This document shows, in pieces, positions 23,361 to 33,762 of a stretch of DNA of 53,940 nt. This DNA is from Lutibacter sp. Lineage in GTDB: Bacteria; Bacteroidota; Bacteroidia; Flavobacteriales; Flavobacteriaceae. Where the stretch lies: contig NVWM01000031.1 in the NCBI GenBank assembly GCA_002733665.1, forward strand, positions 1 through 53,940, read 5' to 3'. The notes under the pieces were generated by a model. The model searched no databases. It was not told the DNA's origin and was given only the letters and a program-made list of their open reading frames with translations. The position numbers and the translations under genes are program-made. Positions within the stretch are counted from its first letter, which is position 1. Each line of letters opens with the position of its first letter.

Positions 23361-23891
23361 TTATTTTATAAACTCACTTTTTAACAATCCGAAATACACA
23401 ATATCTTCCATACCTAGCGACCCTTTATATTCTTGTCGTAGAATTCCTTCTTGTGTAAATCCATTTTTTAAGGCGATTTTTTGACTTCCAATATTTTCTG
23501 GAGCAGACCGAATAAAAATTTTATTCATTTCTAAATCTCCAAAACAAAACTTAATCACATCAGAAGTTGCTTTAGAAATGATTCCTTTTCCTGCGAAACG
23601 CTGAGAAATAAAATAACCTATTTCACATTTATTTACGTTTAAATCTATTGATTTTACATTCACCAAACCAATTAATTCATTACTACTTTCTTCTTTTATA
23701 AAAAAACAAAAATGTCGTTTTTCTTTTTCTTCAAATGACCATTCGTTAAATAAATCTTCAGCTCCTATTATGTTTTCACAACGCTTAACTGTTCCAGAAA
23801 AACCTTTTTTAATATATTCTCTATTAGAATCTATCAAATGAAAAAATTCTTCAAAACTAATATTAAATATAGATTCTAACTGATAGTTCAC
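23361..23891 (-). CDS. GNAT acetyltransferase (RimJ/RimL type)
   Basis: A 176-residue N-acetyltransferase of the ribosomal-protein-like subgroup. Visible blocks are LIGLVNVKSIDLN, CEIGYFISQRFAGKGIISKA (acetyl-CoA loop, Q/RxxGxG-like RFAGKG) and IRSAPENIGSQKIALKNGFTQEG. The start is GTG at 23891 (MNYQLESIFNIS); no in-frame ATG is available upstream. It lies 8 bp from the HpaF-like gene and 17 bp from hemE in the heme operon, a position where flavobacterial heme clusters often carry a GNAT gene as far as I recall. Substrate unknown. Confidence 0.9.
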   Translation of the reverse strand: MNYQLESIFNISFEEFFHLIDSNREYIKKGFSGTVKRCENIIGAEDLFNEWSFEEKEKRHFCFFIKEESSNELIGLVNVKSIDLNVNKCEIGYFISQRFAGKGIISKATSDVIKFCFGDLEMNKIFIRSAPENIGSQKIALKNGFTQEGILRQEYKGSLGMEDIVYFGLLKSEFIK

Positions 23892-23908
23892 AATTGTTAT
23901 GATTCCTT

Positions 23909-24934
23909 TTAACTTTTATACTCTTTAACAGCGTCAATAAATGCTTTTGCATTATCCAAAGGAATATCTGGCAAAATACCATGACCTAAATTCACAATAT
24001 ATCTATCCTTTCCGAACGCATCAATCATTTTCTTCACCATTTTTTTAATTTCAGAAGGCGGAGAATACAATCTTGTTGGATCAAAATTCCCTTGAAGTGT
24101 AATATTGTTATTTGTTAATTTACGAGCAACTTCTGGAGTTACTGTCCAATCTACACCAAGTGCTGAAGCATTAGAATTTGACATATCTTCAAGTGCATAC
24201 CAACACCCTTTTGCAAATGCAATTACTGGAGCATCATCTTTTAATGCTTCTATAATTTGATTGATATACTTCCATGAAAATTCTTGATAATCTACAGGAG
24301 ATAACATTCCTCCCCAAGAATCGAATATCTGAACTACATCAACTCCAGCCTTTACTTTGGCTTTTAAATAAGCAATTGTAGTATCTGTGATTTTTTGTAA
24401 TAATTGATGTGCAGCAATAGGATCTGTAAAACAGAATTTTTTTGCTTTGTCAAATGATTTACTACCTTGACCTTGTACACAATAACAAAAAACTGTCCAA
24501 GGAGAACCAGCAAATCCAATCAATGGAATTTCATCTTCCAATAATTCTTTGGTCGCTTTAATTGCTTGCATTACATAATCCAATTCCACATTCACATCAG
24601 GAACAATAACTTGGTCTACTGCTGCTTGTGATTGAACAGGATTAGGCAAATAAGGTCCAAAATTTGGTTTCATTTGCACTTCTATATTCATTGCTTGCGG
24701 AATTACTAAAATATCAGAAAATAAAATAGCAGCATCCATACCATATCTTCTGATAGGTTGTACAGTTATCTCACTGGCTAATTCTGGCGTTCTACATCTT
24801 GTGAAAAAATCATATTTCTCACGAATTGCCATAAACTCTGGCAAAAATCTTCCTGCTTGTCTCATCATCCATACTGGTGGACGTTCTACAACTTCACCTT
24901 TTAAAGCTCTTAAAAATAAATCGTTTTTTATCAT
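23909..24934 (-). CDS. hemE: Uroporphyrinogen decarboxylase
   Basis: A 341-residue enzyme that removes four carboxyl groups from uroporphyrinogen III to give coproporphyrinogen III. Diagnostic N-terminus [17 protein letters not shown] is present with the substrate-binding Arg residues, as are [14 protein letters not shown] (catalytic Asp), [16 protein letters not shown] and [11 protein letters not shown] at the C-terminus. I start it at ATG 24934 ([14 protein letters not shown]). An ATG 15 bp upstream belongs to the palindromic repeat 24945-25011. Part of the heme operon. Confidence 0.96.
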   Translation of the reverse strand: MIKNDLFLRALKGEVVERPPVWMMRQAGRFLPEFMAIREKYDFFTRCRTPELASEITVQPIRRYGMDAAILFSDILVIPQAMNIEVQMKPNFGPYLPNPVQSQAAVDQVIVPDVNVELDYVMQAIKATKELLEDEIPLIGFAGSPWTVFCYCVQGQGSKSFDKAKKFCFTDPIAAHQLLQKITDTTIAYLKAKVKAGVDVVQIFDSWGGMLSPVDYQEFSWKYINQIIEALKDDAPVIAFAKGCWYALEDMSNSNASALGVDWTVTPEVARKLTNNNITLQGNFDPTRLYSPPSEIKKMVKKMIDAFGKDRYIVNLGHGILPDIPLDNAKAFIDAVKEYKS

Positions 24935-24944
24935 TTTTTTATTT

Positions 24945-25011
24945 ATCATTCCGCACTTGATGCGGAATCTTTTTAATTCATTCTGGATTCCCGCTTTCGC
25001 GAGAATGACAG
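24945..25011. repeat. Palindromic repeat pair between hemL and hemE
   Basis: ATTCCGCACTTGATGCGGAAT and GATTCCCGCTTTCGCGAGAA-TGACA are inverted GTCATTCC/GGAATGAC-class units, occupying the 83-bp gap between hemL and hemE. It is the only such insertion inside the heme operon; the other gaps in it are short or overlapping. Confidence 0.8.
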
Positions 25012-25017
25012 TTAGTT

Positions 25018-26307
25018 TTACATTTTTGACACTTTCTTCATAGAAGCATCAATTGCATTTTTAATTATATCTAAATCTTGTTCACTCAATACCGAACATA
25101 AAAACCATGCTTCGAATTGAGACGGAGGTAAAAAGATTCCTTTTTTAATCATCTCCCAAAAGAATACACCAAATTTTTCTGTATCACTTGTCTGAGCAGT
25201 TGTAAAATCTTCTACTTTTACATTTGTAAAAAAAGGATTAATCATAGATCCGAATCTATTCACAACTACATCTACACCATATTTCTTAGCAGAATTCAAT
25301 AAAAAACCTTCAATTTTATCGCCTATTTCATCAAATTTTTGATAAGGGTCTTGGGATTTTAACTCTTTTAAAGTAGCAATTCCAGACGCCATCGCTATTG
25401 GATTTCCAGACAATGTTCCTGCCTGATACATATCACCTAATGGTGAAACCATTTCCATAATTTCATTTCTTGCACCATAAGCACCAACTGGAAAACCTCC
25501 TCCAATCACTTTTCCTAAACACGTAATATCGGCTTCTACATCAAATAGTTCTTGAGCACCACCAAACTTTGAGCGAAATCCAGTCATCACTTCATCGGCA
25601 ATTAAAAGAATTCCGTTTTCTTTTGCTAAAACACTTAATTTCTTTAAAAAATTATCTTGCGGAATCACAACTCCCATATTTCCACCAACTGGCTCAATAA
25701 TGATTGCTGCAATATCTTTATGCTCTTCAATTTGTCTTTTTACACTTTCAAGATTATTATATTCAGCAATCAATGTATTTTTTACTGCATCATTTGGAAC
25801 TCCTTTACTTCCTGGAATACTTAAAGTTGCTAAACCAGAACCTGCTGCAACTAGAAGTGCATCTGAATGTCCGTGATAACAACCAGCAAATTTTATAATT
25901 TTATCTTTTCCTGTAAAAGCTCTTGCCAATCTTAAGGCACTCAAAACAGCTTCAGTACCAGAATTTACAAAACGTACTTTATCCATTCCTGGAAAAGCAT
26001 CGCAAACAATTTTGGCAAGTTTTATTTCATTTTTTGTAGATGCTCCAAACGTATAGCCATTTTTCAATGCCTTTTTAATCGCCTTTTGAACCGTTTTGTG
26101 TTTATGTCCAAGAATCATTGGACCATAAGAAAGTACTAAATCTATATATCGATTGCTATCTACATCAACTATTTTACTACCTTTTGCTTTTTGAATAAAC
26201 AAAGGATTTCCACCAACAGAGGCAAATGCTCTTACTGGAGAATTCACTGCTCCAACAAGATGTACCAATCCTTCTTTGTATAATTTTTCTGAATTTTTAA
26301 AAGACAT
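25018..26307 (-). CDS. hemL: Glutamate-1-semialdehyde 2,1-aminomutase
   Basis: A 429-residue PLP enzyme converting glutamate-1-semialdehyde to 5-aminolevulinate. It shows the HemL pattern: [10 protein letters not shown] at the N-terminus, [46 protein letters not shown] and [15 protein letters not shown] with the PLP lysine, and [14 protein letters not shown]. HemL together with HemA shows that heme is made by the C5 (glutamyl-tRNA) route. Second last of the core heme genes; a repeat pair separates it from hemE. Confidence 0.96.
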   Translation of the reverse strand: MSFKNSEKLYKEGLVHLVGAVNSPVRAFASVGGNPLFIQKAKGSKIVDVDSNRYIDLVLSYGPMILGHKHKTVQKAIKKALKNGYTFGASTKNEIKLAKIVCDAFPGMDKVRFVNSGTEAVLSALRLARAFTGKDKIIKFAGCYHGHSDALLVAAGSGLATLSIPGSKGVPNDAVKNTLIAEYNNLESVKRQIEEHKDIAAIIIEPVGGNMGVVIPQDNFLKKLSVLAKENGILLIADEVMTGFRSKFGGAQELFDVEADITCLGKVIGGGFPVGAYGARNEIMEMVSPLGDMYQAGTLSGNPIAMASGIATLKELKSQDPYQKFDEIGDKIEGFLLNSAKKYGVDVVVNRFGSMINPFFTNVKVEDFTTAQTSDTEKFGVFFWEMIKKGIFLPPSQFEAWFLCSVLSEQDLDIIKNAIDASMKKVSKM

Positions 26308-26323
26308 TTTTTTCTTTTTTGTA

Positions 26324-27289
26324 TTATTTACTCAATAATTTCGCTACTTCTTTAGCAAAATAGGTAATGATTATATCTGCTCCCGCTCTTTTCATTGATA
26401 ATAGACTTTCCATCATCACTTTTTCTCCATCAATCCAACCTTTTTCAGCTGCCGCTTTTATCATTGCATATTCTCCGCTTACATTATAACATGCAATCGG
26501 TCTGTCAAAGTTATTTTTTAAATCTCTTATAATATCTAAATATGATAATGCAGGTTTTACCATCAATATATCTGCTCCTTCTTGATCGTCAAACGTTGCT
26601 TCACGAAGACCTTCATCTCTATTTGCTGGATCCATTTGATAGGTTCTTCGATCTCCAAATGTAGGTGCTGAATCTGCTGCATCTCTAAAAGGTCCATAAA
26701 ATGCTGAAGAATACTTTACTGAGTATGCCATAATTGGTAGGTTCACAAAACCTGAATTATCCAAAGACTCTCGTACCATAGAAATTGTTCCATCCATCAT
26801 TCCAGAAGGCGCAACCATATCCACTCCTGCTTTTGCATGAGAAATAACCTGCTTAGCAAGATTCACCAAAGTAGCATCGTTATCCACATCATTTTCATGG
26901 ATAATACCGCAATGTCCATGAGAAGTATATTCACAAAAACAAACATCTGTAATTACATATAAACTTGGATAATTTTTCTTGATAAATCGAACTGCTTGTT
27001 GCATTATTCCATTGTCATTCCATGTTTCTGTTCCTTCTTCATCTTTCTCAGAAGGAATTCCGAATAACAAAACTGCAGGAATATCTAAAGAAACAACTTC
27101 GTCTAATTCTTTTGAAATTCTATCTAAAGAAAAACGTTTTATTCCAGGCATTGAAACAATTTCGGTTTCTATATTTTCACCTTCTTCAATAAATAATGGG
27201 TAAATTAAATCATCAATTGATAATTTAGTTTCTCTCACCAATCTGCGAATCCCTTCAGATGTACGAAGTCTTCTCGTTCTATTCAGCAT
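26324..27289 (-). CDS. hemB: Delta-aminolevulinic acid dehydratase (porphobilinogen synthase)
   Basis: A 321-residue enzyme that condenses two 5-aminolevulinates to porphobilinogen. The Schiff-base lysines lie in [18 protein letters not shown] and [29 protein letters not shown] carries metal-binding cysteines of the zinc type, and VAPSGMMDG is conserved. The start codon overlaps the upstream hemCD stop region by 11 bp, giving coupled translation. Length is normal. Confidence 0.96.
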   Translation of the reverse strand: MLNRTRRLRTSEGIRRLVRETKLSIDDLIYPLFIEEGENIETEIVSMPGIKRFSLDRISKELDEVVSLDIPAVLLFGIPSEKDEEGTETWNDNGIMQQAVRFIKKNYPSLYVITDVCFCEYTSHGHCGIIHENDVDNDATLVNLAKQVISHAKAGVDMVAPSGMMDGTISMVRESLDNSGFVNLPIMAYSVKYSSAFYGPFRDAADSAPTFGDRRTYQMDPANRDEGLREATFDDQEGADILMVKPALSYLDIIRDLKNNFDRPIACYNVSGEYAMIKAAAEKGWIDGEKVMMESLLSMKRAGADIIITYFAKEVAKLLSK

Positions 27290-28874
27290 AATATTTATTT
27301 ACAGATTTTAATACACTTTCGATTGTTGGCATCGCTGATACTTCAATTTTGGAAAAATGTTTTTTTGCTTCATTAGCAGTTGTTTGACCTATGCAAAATG
27401 CAACAGCATCATTAACATCATTATCAGCAATAAAACTCTGAACTCCAGAAGGGCTATAAAATAAAATTCCGTCAAAACTACCATCAAATTTTCGTTCATT
27501 AAAAACCGTTCTATACGCTTCTACTTCATTAATTTTAATATCATTTTGAGTTAATATTTCATTCAACTCATCACGTTTTAAATTACCACAGAAATAAGTA
27601 ATCTCTTCTAAGCGCATTCTTACGATAAATGCAGCTAATTCTTTTGCAGAATTTTCAACATGTGTTACTTTTTGTCCAAATTTCTTTTCAATCAATCGTT
27701 TTGTTCTTCGACCAACACAATAAATGTTATTAAAATCAAGTTCAGCTGGTGAAAAATTATTTAGCAATGATTCTACTCCGTTTTGACTTGTAATCACAAC
27801 ATTTTCAATCGTGTTTTTAACAATACTTGGTTTTAATCTATTAAATCGAATGGCAATAAAATCACTCATTTCAAAACCAATAGTGTCGTTAAACATATCT
27901 GTTTGCGTTTGCGCTAATTGCTTAGTCGATAAAACTTTAAGAGTCTTTTCCACACCATGCATTTCGTCAATCAATCGTTTTCCTCCTCTATTCAAAATAT
28001 CTTCGGCACAATTCTTACCCAAATCTTTATGTTCAACCATATAACAAGATTTGTCAATTTCGATTTTCTTTTTCCCATCAAGACTAAATAGTGCACCTTT
28101 GAAAACAATCTTCGTCTCTTTTATATATGCTAGTGCACCAATTGGCGCTGTACATCCTCCTTCCAAAGTATTTAAAAACTGACGTTCTATATGTGAGCAA
28201 ACTTCTGTTTCAGTATGATTTAATTCTTTGCAAATTTTTAAAATATCATCATCATCCTTTAAAGCAGTAATCATTACAACTCCTTGTGCTGGCGCAGGAA
28301 TCATCCAATTTAATTTGATATGATTTTTTGGAAGTAATTTTACACGATGTAATCCTGCTTGAGCAAAAATAGCGCCATTCCAATCGTTATTTTTCAGTTT
28401 CTCCATGCGAGTATTTACATTTCCACGCAAGCCAACTATTGTGTGACTTGGATATTGATGCAACCATTGCGCTTTTCTTCTTAAACTTCCTGTTGCAATT
28501 GTTGCCTCTCTTTGATACAAAAACTCTTCGTTATCTTCGTTTTTGCAAATTAAAACATCCAAAGAGCCTGCACGTTTTAAAACTGCAGCTTGTACAATTT
28601 TTTCTGGTAAAACCGTTGGCACATCTTTCATAGAATGTACCGCTATGTCTATTTCACCTCTTAACATTGCAGCATCTAAACTCTTAGTAAAAACTCCAGT
28701 AAGACCTAACTCGTGTAGAGGTTTATCTAAATCTAAATCACCTTGAGAATCTATTTTTACAATTTCAGTTTTGATGTCGAGCCCTTCAATTTCTTGAAGT
28801 TTGTTTGCGACTAAATTGGCTTGCCAAAGTGCCAATTGACTTGAGCGAGTTCCTATTTTAATTATCTTTTGCAT
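27279..28874 (-). CDS. hemCD: Fused hydroxymethylbilane synthase / uroporphyrinogen-III synthase
   Basis: A 531-residue fusion. Residues 1-305 are Hem[38 protein letters not shown] (the Asp in AVHSMKD), [10 protein letters not shown] and [11 protein letters not shown] with the dipyrromethane-cofactor Cys near 241. Residues about 330-531 are HemD-like: [29 protein letters not shown] and [12 protein letters not shown], and [14 protein letters not shown]. One chain would thus turn porphobilinogen into uroporphyrinogen III, avoiding release of the unstable linear tetrapyrrole. No stop or frame change separates the halves. It overlaps hemA by 17 bp upstream and hemB by 11 bp downstream. Confidence 0.93.
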   Translation of the reverse strand: MQKIIKIGTRSSQLALWQANLVANKLQEIEGLDIKTEIVKIDSQGDLDLDKPLHELGLTGVFTKSLDAAMLRGEIDIAVHSMKDVPTVLPEKIVQAAVLKRAGSLDVLICKNEDNEEFLYQREATIATGSLRRKAQWLHQYPSHTIVGLRGNVNTRMEKLKNNDWNGAIFAQAGLHRVKLLPKNHIKLNWMIPAPAQGVVMITALKDDDDILKICKELNHTETEVCSHIERQFLNTLEGGCTAPIGALAYIKETKIVFKGALFSLDGKKKIEIDKSCYMVEHKDLGKNCAEDILNRGGKRLIDEMHGVEKTLKVLSTKQLAQTQTDMFNDTIGFEMSDFIAIRFNRLKPSIVKNTIENVVITSQNGVESLLNNFSPAELDFNNIYCVGRRTKRLIEKKFGQKVTHVENSAKELAAFIVRMRLEEITYFCGNLKRDELNEILTQNDIKINEVEAYRTVFNERKFDGSFDGILFYSPSGVQSFIADNDVNDAVAFCIGQTTANEAKKHFSKIEVSAMPTIESVLKSVNKYYAE

Positions 28875-30126
28875 CTGTAGTTTGCATATTTACACTAAAC
28901 ACTTTTTTCATCACTTCAACACTTTGATTTACAGATGTTTTTTCATCTTTCAGGTGTTTTGCAAATTGAGTAGTAATTTTTTGAATAATTCTTGACGTGA
29001 TTTGTTCTGCTTGAACTACATCAAAATCTTTTATTTTTTTTCGATGAAAATCAATTTCATCATCTTGGATAATTTTTAACGATCGCTTTAAGGCATTGAT
29101 TGCCGGTGTAAACTTTCTATGCCCTATCCAATCATTAAACTCTTCAATATAGTTTCCTATTATTGATAATGCCTTTGGCACTTCTTCCTGCCGTCTTGCT
29201 AAAGTTTTATCTGTAATTTTAGACAATTCATCAACATCTATAAAAGTCACATTATTGTAATTTTCAACTTCTTTAGAAACATTATTTGGCATTGATAAAT
29301 CTAAAATCAATAAGTTTTTGTTTTCTGAAACCTCTTGAGAAGTAATCGTTGGTTCAGATGCTCCTGTAGAAACAATTAAAACATCAGATTTTTCAATTTC
29401 ATTTTTCAATTCAGAATGCTTAGCAGTTCTAATTGTAGAATGAGATTTTACAAAGTCAATTGCCTTTTCTTCTGTTCTATTGATCAAACAGACATTTGAA
29501 TTATTAGTGTATTGACTTAAGTTTTTACAAGTATGTTTACCCATTTTACCTAATCCATAGACTAAAATATTTTTTGAATTATAGTCCGATAAATTATTGA
29601 TGATATATTGTACCGCTGCATATGAAACAGATGTTGTACCTGAGCTCAAATGCGTTTTATTCTTCACTTTTTTACTTGCTTGTAACACAAGATTGATTAA
29701 TCTTTCTAAATATGCGTTTACAGTATTTAATTTTTTTGCTTGTTTGAAAGATATTTTCAATTGACCTACAATCTCGTAATCGCCTAAAATCTGGCTATCT
29801 AAACCTGTAGCTAATCTAAATAAGTGTGTAATTGCATCATTATTCTTATTGATTGTAGAAACTTTTATAAACTCATCTACAGATCCGTTAGAATATTTAC
29901 ATAATAAACTTATCAATTTATAAGGGTGTTCTACTAGACCAGTAACTTCAGTTCTGTTACAAGTAGATAAAACAAAAAGCCCTTCAATACCATTTTCTTT
30001 GGCTTCTTTTAATAGTAAGATTTGATTTTCAGGGGAAATACTAAAACTACTTCGTGTATGAACATCAGCCTTTTTATAACTGATTCCAACATTGTATAGT
30101 TTGTTTCCACTTGAATTTTCTTGCAT
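28858..30126 (-). CDS. hemA: Glutamyl-tRNA reductase
   Basis: A 422-residue NADPH enzyme that reduces glutamyl-tRNA(Glu) to glutamate-1-semialdehyde, the first committed step of tetrapyrrole synthesis. FVLSTCNRTEV holds the catalytic Cys (C56); SSGTTSVSYAAVQYI and VYGLGKMGKH (NADPH-binding) are as expected, and the C-terminal helical dimerisation region is complete. The start is ATG 30126 (MQENSSGNKLYNVGISYKKA) rather than an in-frame TTG 18 bp upstream. It is first in the minus-strand heme operon, divergent from hemH, with a TAATTTTG box at 30150-30157. Confidence 0.95.
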   Translation of the reverse strand: MQENSSGNKLYNVGISYKKADVHTRSSFSISPENQILLLKEAKENGIEGLFVLSTCNRTEVTGLVEHPYKLISLLCKYSNGSVDEFIKVSTINKNNDAITHLFRLATGLDSQILGDYEIVGQLKISFKQAKKLNTVNAYLERLINLVLQASKKVKNKTHLSSGTTSVSYAAVQYIINNLSDYNSKNILVYGLGKMGKHTCKNLSQYTNNSNVCLINRTEEKAIDFVKSHSTIRTAKHSELKNEIEKSDVLIVSTGASEPTITSQEVSENKNLLILDLSMPNNVSKEVENYNNVTFIDVDELSKITDKTLARRQEEVPKALSIIGNYIEEFNDWIGHRKFTPAINALKRSLKIIQDDEIDFHRKKIKDFDVVQAEQITSRIIQKITTQFAKHLKDEKTSVNQSVEVMKKVFSVNMQTTDAKDN

Positions 30127-30149
30127 TTTATATGTTTTGTTCAAGTTTT

Positions 30150-30157
30150 CAAAATTA
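30150..30157 (-). promoter_or_regulatory. Candidate -7 box of the hemA operon
   Basis: TAATTTTG on the minus strand agrees with TANNTTTG and lies 23 bp before the hemA ATG. The region 19 bp upstream has no clear TTTG, so the assignment is moderate. Confidence 0.45.
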
Positions 30158-30351
30158 TCACCTTTGAATTAAGAAAAGTATCGCTGAAAGTTATTTTAAT
30201 ATCGCACAATGTTTTTTTAACTTTTTCTGTCTTATAATTTTCTAAAAATGTTTATTTTTGTTGGCTTGTAATGGGTTTTGCATTTCCTAATTTAGAGTAA
30301 TTCCAAATAAAGGTTTGTAAAATAAAAAAGAATAAACTAAAAAAGTATCTC

Positions 30352-30379
30352 TAAAAACATGATATATATCATGTTTTTA
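30352..30379. promoter_or_regulatory. 28-bp perfect palindrome upstream of hemH
   Basis: Each half is TAAAAACATGATAT and the two halves meet without a spacer. It sits in the hemA-hemH divergent region, 35 bp before the hemH ATG. Because both flanking genes point away from it, it is not an obvious terminator. A dimeric regulator site or a 5' hairpin of the hemH mRNA are the simplest ideas. No regulator gene is adjacent. Confidence 0.55.
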
Positions 30380-30414
30380 ATAAAACAGATTGCACTAAAT
30401 AACAATAAAAATAC

Positions 30415-31446
30415 ATGAAAGGAGTATTACTTGTAAACTTAGGCTCTCCAGATAGCACAAAAACAAAAGATGTTCGCAAATATCTCGATGAATTTTTGAT
30501 GGATAAGCGTGTAATTGATATGCCATATTGGAAACGTTTCTTATTAGTGAAGGGAATTATTTTGCGTTTTCGACCAAAAAAATCTGGTGCAGCGTATAAA
30601 AAAATCTGGTGGAAAGAAGGCTCTCCATTAGTAGTTATTTCTCAAAGATTTACAAAGAAGTTAATTCCAAAACTTGATATTCCTGTAGCGTTAGGAATGC
30701 GTTACGGGTCTATGAGTATTGAAAAAGGGATTAAAAAATTAACAGACAAAGGAGTAACTAAGATATTTATGATTCCATTATATCCGCATTATGCAATGTC
30801 TAGTTACGAAACTGTAGTTGCGAAAGCACAAAAAATTCAAAAAGAAAAATTTTCGAATGTTTCTATTGATTCACTTCCTGTATTTTACAACAATTCGCAA
30901 TACATAAGAGTAATGGCAAACAACATTCAAAAACAAATTGAATCTTTTGACTTCGATCATTTATTATTTTCTTATCATGGAATTCCAGAGCGTCATATAT
31001 TAATATCTGATACAACTCAATCACATTGTAAGATTGACGGAAGTTGTTGTAATACTCATTCAGAAGCACATAAAACTTGTTATCGTCATCAATGTTTTGA
31101 AACGACCAAAGAGATTGTAAAGTTATTGGATTTAAAAGGGAAAACATATAGCAATTCTTTCCAATCTAGATTATTAAAAGATCCTTGGCTAAAACCATAT
31201 ACAGATTTTGAATTTGAAAGATTGGCAAAAGAAGGGACTAAAAACTTAGCAGTAATAACTCCTGCATTTGTAACAGATTGCTTAGAAACTTTGGAGGAAA
31301 TTGCTATGGAAGGTAAAAATCAATTTCAAAAAGCAGGTGGAGAAAAGTATATTCATGTTGCTTGTATGAATGATAATGAAGATTGGGTAAATGTTGTTGC
31401 TAATTGGGTGAAAGAATGGGAAGAAAATAAAATAGAAATTTTTTAA
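30415..31446 (+). CDS. hemH: Ferrochelatase
   Basis: A 343-residue enzyme that inserts Fe2+ into protoporphyrin IX. KGVLLVNLGSPDS at the N-terminus, LLFSYHGIPERHI with the metal-ligand His, SFQSRLLKDPWLKPYTD and ITPAFVTDCLETLEEI with the conserved Glu are all present. Cys-rich segments (CKIDGSCCN and later CYRHQC) are seen in several bacterial ferrochelatases. It diverges from the heme operon and is followed two bases later by hemJ, making a two-gene unit for the last steps. Confidence 0.96.
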   Translation: MKGVLLVNLGSPDSTKTKDVRKYLDEFLMDKRVIDMPYWKRFLLVKGIILRFRPKKSGAAYKKIWWKEGSPLVVISQRFTKKLIPKLDIPVALGMRYGSMSIEKGIKKLTDKGVTKIFMIPLYPHYAMSSYETVVAKAQKIQKEKFSNVSIDSLPVFYNNSQYIRVMANNIQKQIESFDFDHLLFSYHGIPERHILISDTTQSHCKIDGSCCNTHSEAHKTCYRHQCFETTKEIVKLLDLKGKTYSNSFQSRLLKDPWLKPYTDFEFERLAKEGTKNLAVITPAFVTDCLETLEEIAMEGKNQFQKAGGEKYIHVACMNDNEDWVNVVANWVKEWEENKIEIF

Positions 31447-31448
31447 TC

Positions 31449-31994
31449 ATGGATTTTTTATACATAAAATCATTACACATCATATTTGTAATCACCTGGT
31501 TTTCAGGATTATTTTATGTGGTTAGACTCTTTATTTATCATGCTGAAGCAGAAAGTAAAACGTCACCAGAAAAAGAAATATTACAAAAACAATACAAATT
31601 GATGACCAAGCGGTTATGGTATATAATTACTTGGCCTTCGGCAATTTTAGCAAGTATTTTTGCTTTTTGGATGTTGTACCAGAACCCTGCATATTTAGAA
31701 ATGCCTTGGATGCAGGTAAAATTAATATTTGTATTAGCACTCTATGTTTATCATGGAATTTGCCATAGAATATTTGCACAACTTCAAAGTGATATAGTTA
31801 ATTACAGTTCTTTTAAATTGAGAATATGGAATGAAGTTGCAACAATCATCTTATTTTCGATTGTGTTTTTAGTGGTATTAAAGAATGCTGTTAACTGGAT
31901 TTGGGGAGTTGTAGGAATCGTATTATTTTCTTTTTTACTAATGTTTGGAATACGCTTGTATAAAACAATTCGCGCAAAAAATAAAACTACTTAA
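31449..31994 (+). CDS. hemJ: HemJ-type protoporphyrinogen IX oxidase
   Basis: A 181-residue membrane protein with about four to five helices. SLHIIFVITWFSGLFYVVRL carries the conserved His near residue 10 and the Arg. MTKRLWYIITWPSA and WMQVKLIFVLALYVYHGICH supply the essential Lys and His of the family. HemJ oxidises protoporphyrinogen IX, filling the step between HemN and HemH. HemG and HemY are not seen in the window. The start codon is 2 bp past the hemH stop; the 3' end overlaps the convergent glycosyltransferase gene by 8 bp. Confidence 0.92.
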   Translation: MDFLYIKSLHIIFVITWFSGLFYVVRLFIYHAEAESKTSPEKEILQKQYKLMTKRLWYIITWPSAILASIFAFWMLYQNPAYLEMPWMQVKLIFVLALYVYHGICHRIFAQLQSDIVNYSSFKLRIWNEVATIILFSIVFLVVLKNAVNWIWGVVGIVLFSFLLMFGIRLYKTIRAKNKTT

Positions 31995-33144
31995 AAATAC
32001 ACACTTCTCCTTTGGTAACAGATGAATTACTTCCAAGAATATAATTTGTGTTTTTTGGATGAATTTTAAAGGTCAAATCCATCTTTTTTAATTTGACTAT
32101 TTCAGTAATTATATTTTGATATGTCAAATTATTATTATCAAATATTAACTCTTTGATATTATTTTTTTTTATAAACTCTTCAAGGTTATCTAAAGACTTT
32201 TTACCAGTAAATTCATATTGTTTCACGTCTAGTTTTAATGATTGTATTTTGTTGAATGTTTCTTCCTCATTTCCAAAATACAGTAATTTTTCAGATGATA
32301 TTCCTTCTTTTTCTTTCCTTTTTAACCTAAAGAATTTAAGTAGATACCATACTTTAATTCCTAGTCTCATTATTAAATCGTAGATTTTATTTAATTTAAA
32401 ATGGTTATCATAAAATATTTCCATAGCCTTATGAAAATAACGCAACTGCTTCATGTCATTAATTGTACTTTCGCCTTTATAATGTATCACTTGAGTGTCT
32501 GCAAAATAATAATTTTGATACCCTTTATTCAATATTTTATAACTCAAATCAATATCTTCACCATACATGAAATAGCGTTCGTCAAAGCCTTTTACTTCAT
32601 TATAAACTTTACGCCTCATAAACATAAAAGCGCCAACCAAAATATCAACTATCCCTGTTTCATTTTCTTTCAAATGATTGGCATAATACTTCCCAGTACT
32701 CTTGCTAGTAAACCCAATCAGTTTATAAAAAGAAACCTTAGGAGTTGGAATTCCTCTCTTGCTTTCAGGTAAAAACGTCCCTTTTCCATCAATTAATTTA
32801 ACACCTAATGCGCCAAAATTTTGACGGGATTTTGCAAATTTCAGTATTTTTTTAAATGTGTCTTTTGCTACAACTGTATCTGGATTTAAAATCAGTACAT
32901 ATTGTCCTTTTGCTTTTGTAACACCTTGATTATTGGCTTTAGCAAAACCAATATTCTTATTGTTTCTAATACAAATAACTTTTGGAAATTTTTCAGAAAC
33001 CATTTTGCAACTATCATCAATAGAATTATTATCAACAACAATTATTTCAGAATCTATTTCTTCTAGTGCTTCTTGCACGCTTTGTAAACAGAGTTCCAAA
33101 AAATATTGGACGTTATAATTGACTATGATAACAGATAATTGCAT
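31987..33144 (-). CDS. Family 2 glycosyltransferase
   Basis: A 385-residue protein. The GT2 domain (residues 1-260) begins SVIIVNYNVQYFLELCLQSV, with IIVVDNNSIDDSC, GQYVLILNPDTVV (DxD-like Asp) and FMYGEDIDLSYKIL. This is the rhamnosyltransferase-like subgroup that adds sugars to envelope polysaccharides. The last 100 residues form a second Rossmann-like region ending FKIHPKNTNYILGSNSS, seen on many Bacteroidota GT2 proteins. Acceptor unknown. It directly follows recR (start one base after the recR stop region) on the same strand. Confidence 0.9.
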   Translation of the reverse strand: MQLSVIIVNYNVQYFLELCLQSVQEALEEIDSEIIVVDNNSIDDSCKMVSEKFPKVICIRNNKNIGFAKANNQGVTKAKGQYVLILNPDTVVAKDTFKKILKFAKSRQNFGALGVKLIDGKGTFLPESKRGIPTPKVSFYKLIGFTSKSTGKYYANHLKENETGIVDILVGAFMFMRRKVYNEVKGFDERYFMYGEDIDLSYKILNKGYQNYYFADTQVIHYKGESTINDMKQLRYFHKAMEIFYDNHFKLNKIYDLIMRLGIKVWYLLKFFRLKRKEKEGISSEKLLYFGNEEETFNKIQSLKLDVKQYEFTGKKSLDNLEEFIKKNNIKELIFDNNNLTYQNIITEIVKLKKMDLTFKIHPKNTNYILGSNSSVTKGEVCIFK

Positions 33145-33762
33145 CTAACCTTGTAATGAATTTTCAAATGGAACACGATTCAAAATACTTCTTCCTAACG
33201 TCACTTCATCTGCATATTGAAGTTCGTCGCCAACAGAAATTCCACGAGCAATTGTAGAAATTTTCACATTAAGTTGCTCTATTTGTTTAAAGATATAAAA
33301 ATTGGTTGTATCTCCTTCCATAGTAGAACTCAACGCAAAAACAACTTCTTTTATAGCTGTTGAACCTATTTTTTTAACCAAACTGTCAATAGTTAAATTC
33401 TGTGGGCCAATACCTTCTATTGGAGAAATTTTACCTCCAAGCACATGGTACAAGCCTCTATATTGTGCAGTGCTTTCAATCGCCATTACATCACGTACAT
33501 CTTCAACAACACAAATGATTTGGTGGTTTCGGTTGTTATTTGAGCAAATTTCGCAAATAGCAACATCAGAAATATTATGGCAATTTTCACACAATCTTAT
33601 TTCTTCTACTAAATTATTTAATGCAGTTGTCAAATAATGTGTCTGTTCTTTTGGTCGTTTTAATAAATGTAAAACCAAACGCAATGCTGTGCGTTTTCCA
33701 ATTCCTGGAAGTTGGGATACTTCATTTACAGCATTTTCCAAGATTTTAGAAGAAAAATTCAT
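33145..33762 (-). CDS. recR: Recombination mediator RecR
   Basis: A 205-residue protein with the full RecR plan. It has the helix-hairpin-helix [17 protein letters not shown], a four-cysteine zinc finger ([20 protein letters not shown], about 57-76), and a TOPRIM domain ([20 protein letters not shown], then [18 protein letters not shown]). It acts with RecO/RecF in loading RecA at gaps. Clear ATG at 33762. It is divergent from the symporter gene and is followed immediately by the glycosyltransferase. Confidence 0.96.
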   Translation of the reverse strand: MNFSSKILENAVNEVSQLPGIGKRTALRLVLHLLKRPKEQTHYLTTALNNLVEEIRLCENCHNISDVAICEICSNNNRNHQIICVVEDVRDVMAIESTAQYRGLYHVLGGKISPIEGIGPQNLTIDSLVKKIGSTAIKEVVFALSSTMEGDTTNFYIFKQIEQLNVKISTIARGISVGDELQYADEVTLGRSILNRVPFENSLQG

